Assembly: GCA_021813005.1 (NCBI GenBank)
Contig: JAKAMH010000038.1
Location: 1 to 7,740 of the forward strand
DNA: 7,740 bases
Direction of reading: 5' to 3'
Source: a bacterium
GTDB lineage: Bacteria; Patescibacteriota; Microgenomatia; Levybacterales; UBA12049
Part shown: positions 1 through 4,035 of the stretch, in pieces
How positions within the stretch are numbered: position 1 is the stretch's first letter
How the letters are laid out: each line of letters starts with the position of its first letter
Program-made: the position numbers and the translations under genes
The notes under the pieces: model-generated
What the model was told of the DNA's origin: nothing
The model's input: only the letters and a program-made list of their open reading frames with translations
Databases searched by the model: none

Positions 1-689
1 CGTACTGTCGGGATAATCGATGTGTAGTGGAGCCGTGCCGGTCCGATGACGCCAATCTGGCCTACCATATGGGACGGCGTATGATACGTCCCGAATACAC
101 AGCTGTACGGCCCCTGCAGCCTCGCACCTAGCTCGTCCCCTATGAGGATGTGGATCTCGCGATCATCCTCAACGCCGCCGAAGATTGTCTGGAAGTAGTC
201 ATACTCATCAAGCACCGACAAAAGTGACTTGGTGATATCGATATCATAAAACTCAGGCATATCCAAAATATTGGCGTAGCCTGACAGATAGACGTCACCC
301 TCGCTGGTGGTGGCAAGCGCAATTGTGTTGGTCTTCTCAGCCAGAGACTTGACTGTGGCTTTGAGAAAACGCTTCGACCCCTCGCGGTAATCCCAGACTT
401 TCTCCTTAAGCTGAACTTCCTCAACTGTCGAAAGCTCGCGCTCGCGGATGAGCTCATGCACATAAAACTTCATACCGTTAGGAGTAGGTATACGGCCGGC
501 GGATGAGTGTGGCTTCTTGAGATACCCATAGTCTGAGAGCTTGACCATTTCGTTTCGGATGGTGGCCGGTGAAGCACTGAGATTGTATTTCTTCTCAAGT
601 GTCTCAGAACCTACAGGCTCCGCCGTCTCGATATACTCTTCGATAATGCTTTTGAGAATCTCAATCTGTCGCTGTGTTAGGTTGTGCAT
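1..689 (-). CDS. hrcA: Heat-inducible transcription repressor HrcA, shortened form, C-terminus cut by window edge
   Basis: HrcA represses chaperone operons (dnaK, groE) by binding CIRCE operators, and is itself kept active by GroEL in known systems. The start is the ATG at 689-687; 229 residues are visible. Residues 1-77 form the winged-helix domain, with the family signatures EPVGSETL (24-31), SPATIRNEM (40-48) and SSAGRIPTP (62-70). The dimer-domain motifs follow: YLSGYANIL, MPEF and, at the visible end, GVIGPARLHYT (213-223). Only a short tail should lie outside the window, so the protein is probably about 240-260 residues against about 340 in typical HrcA. The missing part is central: residues TTSEGD pass directly into the YLSGYANIL motif, so much of the GAF-like domain and the inserted dimerisation domain is absent. 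No clear ribosome binding site precedes the start. A CIRCE operator lies upstream, so autoregulation is likely. Identity is very secure; the functional effect of the shortening is inference. Confidence 0.95.
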   Translation of the reverse strand, partial: MHNLTQRQIEILKSIIEEYIETAEPVGSETLEKKYNLSASPATIRNEMVKLSDYGYLKKPHSSAGRIPTPNGMKFYVHELIRERELSTVEEVQLKEKVWDYREGSKRFLKATVKSLAEKTNTIALATTSEGDVYLSGYANILDMPEFYDIDITKSLLSVLDEYDYFQTIFGGVEDDREIHILIGDELGARLQGPYSCVFGTYHTPSHMVGQIGVIGPARLHYTSIIPTV

Positions 690-777
690 AGAGCTACCAA
701 TCTATCCAAATTACATTCGTACAAATAAATTCGAATATATTTATATTATTTTAATTCGTATTTATTCGTAGCCATAA
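690..777 (-). other. AT-rich hrcA leader with repeated ATTCGTA motifs
   Basis: This stretch lies between the predicted hrcA transcription start (near 779) and its ATG, giving a leader of about 90 bases. It is very AT-rich and contains ATTCGTA on the plus strand at 715-721, 754-760 and 764-770, plus ATTCGAA at 729-735. The last two ATTCGTA copies are in tandem with a 10-base period. No gene or ribosome binding site is evident. The motifs could be extra regulatory sites, or simply low-complexity leader sequence. Confidence 0.4.
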
Positions 778-804
778 TTAGCAATAATATAACACGAGTG
801 CTAG
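778..804. promoter_or_regulatory. CIRCE operator (HrcA binding site)
   Basis: The CIRCE consensus is TTAGCACTC, nine bases, GAGTGCTAA. Here TTAGCAATA (778-786) and GAGTGCTAG (796-804) are separated by exactly nine bases. The left arm matches 7 of 9 positions and the right arm 8 of 9. The site sits directly upstream of hrcA and its nine-base spacer covers most of the minus-strand -10 element, so bound HrcA would block RNA polymerase. It is also about 60 bases before the divergent gene at 864, which could therefore be under HrcA control as well. Confidence 0.88.
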
Positions 805-814
805 AAGTTGTCAA
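786..814 (-). promoter_or_regulatory. hrcA promoter
   Basis: On the minus strand there is a perfect -35 hexamer TTGACA (plus positions 809-814), a 17-base spacer and the -10 hexamer TATATT (plus 786-791), 5 of 6 to consensus. The predicted start is near 779. The CIRCE operator overlaps the spacer and -10 element, the expected arrangement for heat-shock autorepression. Confidence 0.85.
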
Positions 815-842
815 GCGGAAATTAATGTGCACTTCTTGACAA
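808..842. repeat. Inverted repeat TTGTCAAG / CTTGACAA between divergent genes
   Basis: TTGTCAAG (808-815) and CTTGACAA (835-842) are perfect 8-base inverted copies 19 bases apart. The left arm contains the -35 box of hrcA (minus strand) and the right arm contains a TTGACA at 836-841 on the plus strand. The right arm could be the -35 box of the gene at 864, but the only TATA-like match (TATAGC, 855-860) is 13 bases away, which is too close for an ordinary promoter. The pair may be two divergent -35 elements or an additional operator. Confidence 0.4.
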
Positions 843-863
843 AGCGAAAGCACATATAGCAGA

Positions 864-1421
864 ATGACAGTGTCTATGCTTCATTACACCAGTATTGCAA
901 ATGCGATGATAGATGAGATGCTGGGCAACGCGGATATTAAAAAAGAAATAGATATCAATCTCATACAGCGCCTTATGGCTGACCGGATATTTGTGGGCAA
1001 GATAAGCCATGGAGACGGTATGAAGCTTGTCCGATCTGATTGGTTTGATGAGTATGCTGAGCCTGCACTCCTCAAAAAAGGCAATGTGAAGGAAAATCTT
1101 GAGCACCGATTTGAGGAGCTTAAGGAAAAAGGCATAGTACCGAAAGACGCCCATTTCAATAAGAAATGGGCTGTGTATGTCCTCGGGACGCTTGGACTAA
1201 CGGCTGCGGGGGCGCTCTATGGGGCTCCGCTCGGTATCCTGCCGACTGTTGCCAAAGTCACAGGCGCACTTGAGAGTGCCAGAGTTACGAAAGAAGGTGC
1301 GGAGGCTGGTGCAGCACTCGGTATCGGCGCCAGTGCTGCTACAGAGGTAGCAATTAGAGGAGGCAGAAAGTTTAAAAACTGGCGTAGGCATCAACGGGAA
1401 CATGGTGGTGGGCATCACTAG
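864..1421 (+). CDS. Hypothetical protein with glycine/alanine-rich hydrophobic segment and His-rich tail
   Basis: I do not recognise this 185-residue protein. Residues 1-100 look soluble and charged, with a probable helical stretch at 76-90. Residues 101-126 (KWAVYVLGTLGLTAAGALYG and on) are hydrophobic and could span the membrane. Residues 130-165 are alanine- and glycine-rich (EAGAALGIGASAATE), like a glycine-zipper helix. The tail is basic and then His-rich (RRHQREHGGGHH). The start at 864 is not settled: no Shine-Dalgarno sequence is visible, and the Met codons at 876 and 906 are possible alternatives. It is divergent from hrcA and lies 60 bases from the CIRCE site, so heat-shock control is conceivable. 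The next gene starts two bases after its stop, which suggests an operon. That it is coding rests on the long open frame and sensible domain composition. Confidence 0.65.
   Translation: MTVSMLHYTSIANAMIDEMLGNADIKKEIDINLIQRLMADRIFVGKISHGDGMKLVRSDWFDEYAEPALLKKGNVKENLEHRFEELKEKGIVPKDAHFNKKWAVYVLGTLGLTAAGALYGAPLGILPTVAKVTGALESARVTKEGAEAGAALGIGASAATEVAIRGGRKFKNWRRHQREHGGGHH
1149..1171. repeat. Perfect hairpin inside the coding region at 864-1421
   Basis: GCCCATTTC (1149-1157) and GAAATGGGC (1163-1171) are exact inverted copies with a five-base loop (AATAA). The hairpin lies just before the codons of the hydrophobic segment. No T-run follows, so it is not a normal terminator. It may be chance, an mRNA stability element or a translation pause site. 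Confidence 0.5.
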
Positions 1422-1422
1422 T

Positions 1423-1776
1423 ATGCGGTCGACACGCTCCCCGAGACAATTAAAACAAAAAATCCCATTTATATTCTCAAGCATCATCTCACTTGTTCTT
1501 TTGGCTTTTCTCGTCTTATCACTTTCCCCGAGTCAACCACTCGTTGAAAAACCGTTTACCATTACTTACCTTCCCTTTGGTTTGGCACTTCTTTTTATTT
1601 TCCTTTTCGCAACAGCGTCCATTTTCCTCCGCCGGGTACACGGAGTACTGATCGCCGGCTTTGTCACCACTTTCCTTCTCTTCCGGCTTTTTGGCCTCCG
1701 GCATCCATTTTTTGTACTACTTCTGATCCTCCTCTTTGTGGTTTTGGAGCTGTTTTTCAGCTCAAAACAATCGTAG
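1423..1776 (+). CDS. Small integral membrane protein, four hydrophobic segments, function unknown
   Basis: The protein is 117 residues from the ATG at 1423. An in-frame ATG at 1402 would overlap the upstream gene; I prefer 1423 because it falls two bases after the upstream stop (TAG-T-ATG) and has a GGTGGTGGG run about ten bases before it. The N-terminus is basic (RSTRSPRQLKQK), then come hydrophobic segments at about 14-34, 49-68, 74-92 and 95-112, separated by short loops with arginines (RR at 70-71, R88, R93). By the positive-inside rule the N-terminus is probably cytoplasmic. Short, leucine/phenylalanine-rich proteins of this shape are familiar from Microgenomates genomes, but I cannot name a family. 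It is probably co-transcribed and translationally coupled with the preceding gene. A stem-loop, GAGCTG/CAGCTC, lies in its last codons (1747-1763) without a T-run. Confidence 0.65.
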   Translation: MRSTRSPRQLKQKIPFIFSSIISLVLLAFLVLSLSPSQPLVEKPFTITYLPFGLALLFIFLFATASIFLRRVHGVLIAGFVTTFLLFRLFGLRHPFFVLLLILLFVVLELFFSSKQS

Positions 1777-1781
1777 ATGCC

Positions 1782-1810
1782 TTGTTTGGGCTGCCGGCCT
1801 CTGGTAGAAT
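1782..1810 (+). promoter_or_regulatory. Probable metG promoter with extended -10
   Basis: TTGTTT (1782-1787), a 17-base spacer and TAGAAT (1805-1810), with a TG dinucleotide one base before the -10 hexamer (extended -10). The predicted start near 1817 would give metG a leader of about 110 bases that includes the whole inverted-repeat element at 1824-1914. Confidence 0.55.
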
Positions 1811-1823
1811 GCGAGTACAGCCA

Positions 1824-1914
1824 ATGTCATTCTATGGGAATGTTAAAGACTGAGGAATCTCAAACTTAATCAGGAACAGATTCTTCTCCCGCCAAGGCGG
1901 GATCAGAATGACAT
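1824..1914. mobile_element. MITE-like intergenic repeat, GTCATTCTGATCC family (copy 1, inverted)
   Basis: The 91-base unit is bounded by perfect 10-base inverted repeats, ATGTCATTCT (1824-1833) and AGAATGACAT (1905-1914). Inside are GAATCT (1855-1860) paired with AGATTC (1878-1883), and a hairpin CCCGCC-AA-GGCGGG (1888-1901). Read on the minus strand its first half matches the element at 6394-6506: both begin GTCATTCTGATCC, continue with a CGCC...GGCGG hairpin and then AGAAGAATCT. It has no coding capacity, so it would depend on another enzyme for movement. I see no target-site duplication at its edges. It lies in the metG leader, ending at the ribosome binding site. Confidence 0.7.
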
Positions 1915-1921
1915 GGGAGAG
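1915..1921 (+). promoter_or_regulatory. metG ribosome binding site (decides the start)
   Basis: GGGAGAG lies seven bases before the ATG at 1929. It is the clearest Shine-Dalgarno sequence in the window. It rules against the in-frame ATG at 1908, which lies inside the right inverted repeat of the preceding element and would add seven non-homologous residues. Confidence 0.7.
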
Positions 1922-1928
1922 AAATATC

Positions 1929-3377
1929 ATGAATAACAAGTTCTATATCACAAGCGCCATTCCCTACGTCAATGCCAAGCCGCATATCGGTCACGCGCTC
2001 GAGTTTATCCAGGCGGATACCATTGCCCGCTATCACAGGGTGCTGGGCGATGATACGCTCTACCTGTCAGGATCGGATGAGAATGCCCTCAAGAATGTCC
2101 AGGCAGCAGAAAAGGAAGGTATCCCAGTGCCAGAGTTCGTTGACAGAAATGCCGAAACATTTGTGGAACTGGCCAGGGTGCTAGGTGTCAAGTTTGACGT
2201 CTTTCAAAAAGGCAGTGATCCCAAGCATCATGCAGCTTCCCAAAAGCTCTGGGAGCTCTGCGCCCAAAACGGCGATATTTATAAAAAGACATACACCGGA
2301 CTCTACTGCGTGGGATGCGAGGCGTTTTACACCCCGCAAGAGCTCAATGAAAACGGCGAATGTTTTGAGCACCCAGGCAGAAAACTTGAAGAAGTGTCAG
2401 AGGAGAACTATTTTTTCCGGCTTTCCAAATACCAGGACAGGCTACTTAAGCTCATCGAGTCCCGCGAGTATGATATTGTACCCGATTTCAGAAGAAACGA
2501 AGTGTTGACGTTCCTCAAAAGCGGCCTTGAGGACTTCAGTGTCTCACGAAGCAATACACGTGCTAAAAACTGGGGCGTCCCGGTACCCGGTGACCCATCG
2601 CAGCGCATCTATGTCTGGTTTGATGCGCTCAATATCTACCAGAGCGGCATCGGCTATGGCTGGGATGATGAGACATACAAGCTCTGGTGGCCGGCTGACC
2701 TCCATGTGATCGGTAAGGGCATCATCCGCTTCCACGCTATCTACTGGCCGGCTATCCTGCTCTCCGCCGGACTGCCACTTCCCAAAAAACTCTTTGTCCA
2801 TGAGTATTTCACCGTTAACGGTCAGAAGATGTCCAAGACCGTAGGCAACGTCTATGACCCCGTCCCGCTCGCCAGGCAGTACGGCGCAGATGCTCTGCGC
2901 TATTACTGTCTCGCCAAAATCTCACCCTTCTCAGACGGTGATTTCTCGGAGGAGAAATTCAAAGAAAGTTACAACGCCGACCTGGCCAACGGCCTTGGTA
3001 ATCTTGTAGCCAGAGTAGCCAAACTCTGTGAAAACGCCCACTACAAGCAGATGGGTTCAGAAAACGGCAGCTCGACACATCTTCTGGAAGTCGGGGAGTA
3101 CACTGAGGCTATGCAAAACTTCAAGTTCAATGAGGCGCTGGAGTATATCTGGGGACGCATAACGGAGCTTGATCAGTTCATTAATCAGGAAAAGCCTTGG
3201 GAGCTGATCAAGAAAAACAGCCCGCGGACTGAGGCTGTACTCGCCCATGCCGTAGACGGCCTGCAGGAAATTGCCGCTCTTCTTGAGCCGTTTCTACCCG
3301 ATACGGCTGCTAAAATAACCGAGCAGTTTAAAGGCCCGGAGATAAAAAGCACCTTCTCACTATTTCCAAGAATCTAA
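1929..3377 (+). CDS. metG: Methionyl-tRNA synthetase, minimal form
   Basis: This cytoplasmic class I synthetase charges tRNA(Met) with methionine using ATP and is essential for initiation and elongation. The protein is 482 residues from the ATG at 1929. The Rossmann catalytic domain carries the HIGH motif at 19-22 and the KMSKT loop at 300-304. The connective-peptide zinc site is the single-knuckle bacterial type, with C127, C130, C145 and H148 (the C-x2-C and C-x2-H spacing of the Thermus enzyme). The LANGLGNL region and EKPWEL (P423, W424) belong to the anticodon-binding helical domain. The chain ends at LFPRI, so the EMAP-II/Trbp111-like tRNA-binding domain found at the C-terminus of many bacterial MetRS is absent. 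No key residue is missing. The nearby tatD gene is a common metG neighbour in bacteria. The leader contains an inverted-repeat element that could influence expression. Confidence 0.97.
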   Translation: MNNKFYITSAIPYVNAKPHIGHALEFIQADTIARYHRVLGDDTLYLSGSDENALKNVQAAEKEGIPVPEFVDRNAETFVELARVLGVKFDVFQKGSDPKHHAASQKLWELCAQNGDIYKKTYTGLYCVGCEAFYTPQELNENGECFEHPGRKLEEVSEENYFFRLSKYQDRLLKLIESREYDIVPDFRRNEVLTFLKSGLEDFSVSRSNTRAKNWGVPVPGDPSQRIYVWFDALNIYQSGIGYGWDDETYKLWWPADLHVIGKGIIRFHAIYWPAILLSAGLPLPKKLFVHEYFTVNGQKMSKTVGNVYDPVPLARQYGADALRYYCLAKISPFSDGDFSEEKFKESYNADLANGLGNLVARVAKLCENAHYKQMGSENGSSTHLLEVGEYTEAMQNFKFNEALEYIWGRITELDQFINQEKPWELIKKNSPRTEAVLAHAVDGLQEIAALLEPFLPDTAAKITEQFKGPEIKSTFSLFPRI

Positions 3378-3402
3378 AGAACGATACAAACCACTTACCT
3401 AT

Positions 3403-3431
3403 TTGACATCCCTCTATCCTTGTATTTAAAT
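3403..3431 (+). promoter_or_regulatory. Promoter for the TrpR/YerC-like gene
   Basis: A perfect -35 hexamer TTGACA (3403-3408) is followed by a 17-base spacer and TTAAAT (3426-3431), 4 of 6 to consensus. The predicted start is near 3438, inside the palindrome at 3435-3448, and the leader to the ATG at 3455 would be about 17 bases. A second -10-like hexamer, TAAAAT at 3431-3436, is a better match but stands 22 bases from the -35 box. Confidence 0.6.
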
Positions 3432-3434
3432 AAA

Positions 3435-3448
3435 ATGAATTAATTCAT
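3435..3448. promoter_or_regulatory. 14-base palindrome over the predicted transcription start (possible operator)
   Basis: ATGAATTAATTCAT is a perfect palindrome. It continues on the right as CGAAGT up to the start codon, so positions 3441-3454 match positions 3752-3765 at 13 of 14 bases (one half of the long palindrome behind the gene). Its place over the transcription start suggests an operator, possibly for the DNA-binding-like protein it precedes. That link is inference. Confidence 0.45.
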
Positions 3449-3454
3449 CGAAGT

Positions 3455-3730
3455 ATGACACAGATATCAAAGTATCCTACCTCGAAAAATGTTTCTGACC
3501 GTGTGTTTGAACTTTTTACCAAAACATTAATAGAGGTGAGAAACGAAAGTGAGGCTGAAAATCTAATCTCGGATTTCTTTACTCCAACAGAAAAAATTTA
3601 TGCGCTTCTTAATGATGCAGTAGTTTCAGTCTTATCGGTTCCGTCTACTTTGGAGCGAGGCAAGGGAAGCTGGAGTTATCTCAAGAGAGAAGCTGTAAAA
3701 TCCCGCAAAAAACATAAAAAAGCGTTTTGA
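3455..3730 (+). CDS. Small protein with TrpR/YerC-like N-terminus, atypical or degenerate HTH
   Basis: The protein is 91 residues. The N-terminal half (ISKYP at 4-8, VFELFTKTLIEV, ESEAENLISDFFTPTEKI ending near 48) resembles the TrpR-superfamily YerC/YecD-type proteins, in which a similar stretch ends in LLTPTEKI and runs into a conserved LAKRLAIA helix and a helix-turn-helix. Here that helix is not recognisable: after TPTEKI comes YALLNDAVVSVLSVPSTLERGKGSW. SVPSTLERG could be a remnant of the recognition helix, in which case about 15 residues are missing between the two. The tail is basic (SRKKHKKAF). No Shine-Dalgarno sequence is present, but the ATG is the only Met in the frame. It is framed by a promoter with an overlapping palindrome and by a longer palindrome nine bases after its stop. 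It may be a divergent repressor or a decaying gene; the family call rests on memory of motifs only. Confidence 0.55.
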   Translation: MTQISKYPTSKNVSDRVFELFTKTLIEVRNESEAENLISDFFTPTEKIYALLNDAVVSVLSVPSTLERGKGSWSYLKREAVKSRKKHKKAF

Positions 3731-3837
3731 ACCTCTTCTACTTCGATGATTTAAATCATCGAAGTGACATCAAAGAAAAGTCGTATATTTACCTTGAGTT
3801 CACGCTTGGGGATCAACCTTGGAAACTTGAAGAGTAA
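3718..3837 (+). other. Short start-less open frame overlapping the TrpR/YerC-like gene end, possible remnant
   Basis: In the -1 frame relative to the gene at 3455, the sequence is open from 3718 to the TAA at 3835-3837 and encodes a protein-like piece including NLFYFDDLNHRSD and YIYLEFTLGDQPWKLEE. It has no ATG and starts inside an A-rich stretch (A-runs at 3706-3712 and 3716-3721), where a frame change could join it to the preceding gene. It also reads through the 26-base palindrome. It may be a lost C-terminal extension, a remnant of another gene, or chance. Confidence 0.15.
3740..3765. repeat. 26-base perfect palindrome
   Basis: The left half ACTTCGATGATTT (3740-3752) is followed at once by its exact reverse complement (3753-3765), with no spacer and no mismatch. 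It lies nine bases after the stop of the gene at 3455-3730. The AT-rich core and the lack of a following T-run make a standard intrinsic terminator unlikely. Half of it (3752-3765) recurs at 3441-3454 directly before the same gene. It could be a high-affinity site for a dimeric DNA-binding protein or a cruciform-forming site. Confidence 0.85.
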
Positions 3838-3859
3838 GAGCTAGGAAACTTGGGCATAC
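3766..3859. other. Intergenic stretch, no gene recognised
   Basis: Apart from the short open frame noted at 3718-3837, I see only a 9-base direct repeat GGAAACTTG (3821-3829 and 3844-3852). No promoter or RNA gene is visible. Confidence 0.3.
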
Positions 3860-3868
3860 ATCCCCTCC

Positions 3869-3982
3869 CAGGGTAACTGCAAAGTCGGTCATCTCCCATT
3901 TGGGAGTCTGTGACCTGAACTTGTTTCAGGATCCAAATAGATTCCGAAATGAATTCGGAATGACGAGAACGCAGTTACCCCG
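3869..3982. mobile_element. MITE with 12-base terminal inverted repeats, no coding capacity
   Basis: The 114-base element begins CAGGGTAACTGC (3869-3880) and ends GCAGTTACCCCG (3971-3982); the two ends are inverted copies with 11 of 12 matches. It is flanked by the 9-base direct repeat ATCCCCTCC. The interior is a series of three hairpins: CTCCCA-TT-TGGGAG (3893-3906), CCTGAA-CTTGT-TTCAGG (3914-3930) and ATTCCGAA-ATGAA-TTCGGAAT (3941-3961). It encodes nothing, so a transposase elsewhere recognising the same ends would be needed. Nine-base duplications are known for several insertion-sequence families (for example IS1 and parts of IS4); I cannot assign one. The element ends 44 bases before the tatD promoter hexamer and shows no obvious effect on it. 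Confidence 0.72.
3888..3964. repeat. GTCAT...GGAATGAC repeat nested in the MITE
   Basis: Inside the element at 3869-3982 the sequence from GTCATCTC (3888-3895) to GGAATGAC (3957-3964) is of the widespread intergenic type with CCTGAACTTGTTTCAGGATC and AGATTCCG parts. It shares the GTCAT/ATGAC ends and AGATTC motif with the elements at 1824-1914 and 6394-6506, but the middle differs. It may be cargo captured within the MITE or simply its normal interior. Confidence 0.5.
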
Positions 3983-4020
3983 ATCCCCTCCTGCTTATGC
4001 TTCTCTGTGTAACTTTCATA

Positions 4021-4029
4021 TGGTACACT
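4021..4029 (+). promoter_or_regulatory. tatD extended -10 promoter, predicting a leaderless mRNA
   Basis: TGG-TACACT gives an extended -10 (TACACT at 4024-4029). The -35 region is poor (TTCTCT at 4001-4006). A start seven bases after the -10 hexamer would fall at 4036, the A of the tatD ATG, which fits the absence of a ribosome binding site. Confidence 0.5.
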
Positions 4030-4035
4030 TAGCCC

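Larger units (their letters stand above)
3860..3991. repeat. 9-base target-site duplication around the element at 3869-3982
   Basis: ATCCCCTCC occurs at 3860-3868 and again at 3983-3991, directly abutting the two ends of the inverted-repeat element. The match stops exactly at both sides. This is the mark of transposition by an enzyme that makes 9-base staggered cuts. Confidence 0.75.

Noticed and set aside
541..771. Plus-strand open frame opposite the start of hrcA
   Set aside because: The minus strand encodes the unmistakable HrcA winged helix here, and the plus frame runs into AT-rich non-coding leader.
1741..1768. Hairpin GAGCTG/CAGCTC with T- and A-rich flanks as a terminator
   Set aside because: The flanks are T-stem-A, the reverse of what an intrinsic terminator on the plus strand needs, and no T-run follows on either strand; it also lies within codons.
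1908..1928. Upstream in-frame ATG of metG adding seven residues
   Set aside because: It lies in the inverted end of the repeat element, and the GGGAGAG site is correctly placed for the ATG at 1929, where MetRS homology begins.
3740..3765. The 26-base palindrome as a rho-independent terminator
   Set aside because: AT-rich centre, no loop and no T-run on either side. A role as a protein binding site fits better, though the position after a stop codon leaves some doubt.
3860..3991. Chance similarity as the explanation of the 9-base direct repeat
   Set aside because: The repeat abuts exactly the outer ends of an 11-of-12 inverted pair on both sides, which is hard to explain by chance, although the C-rich composition lowers its information content.
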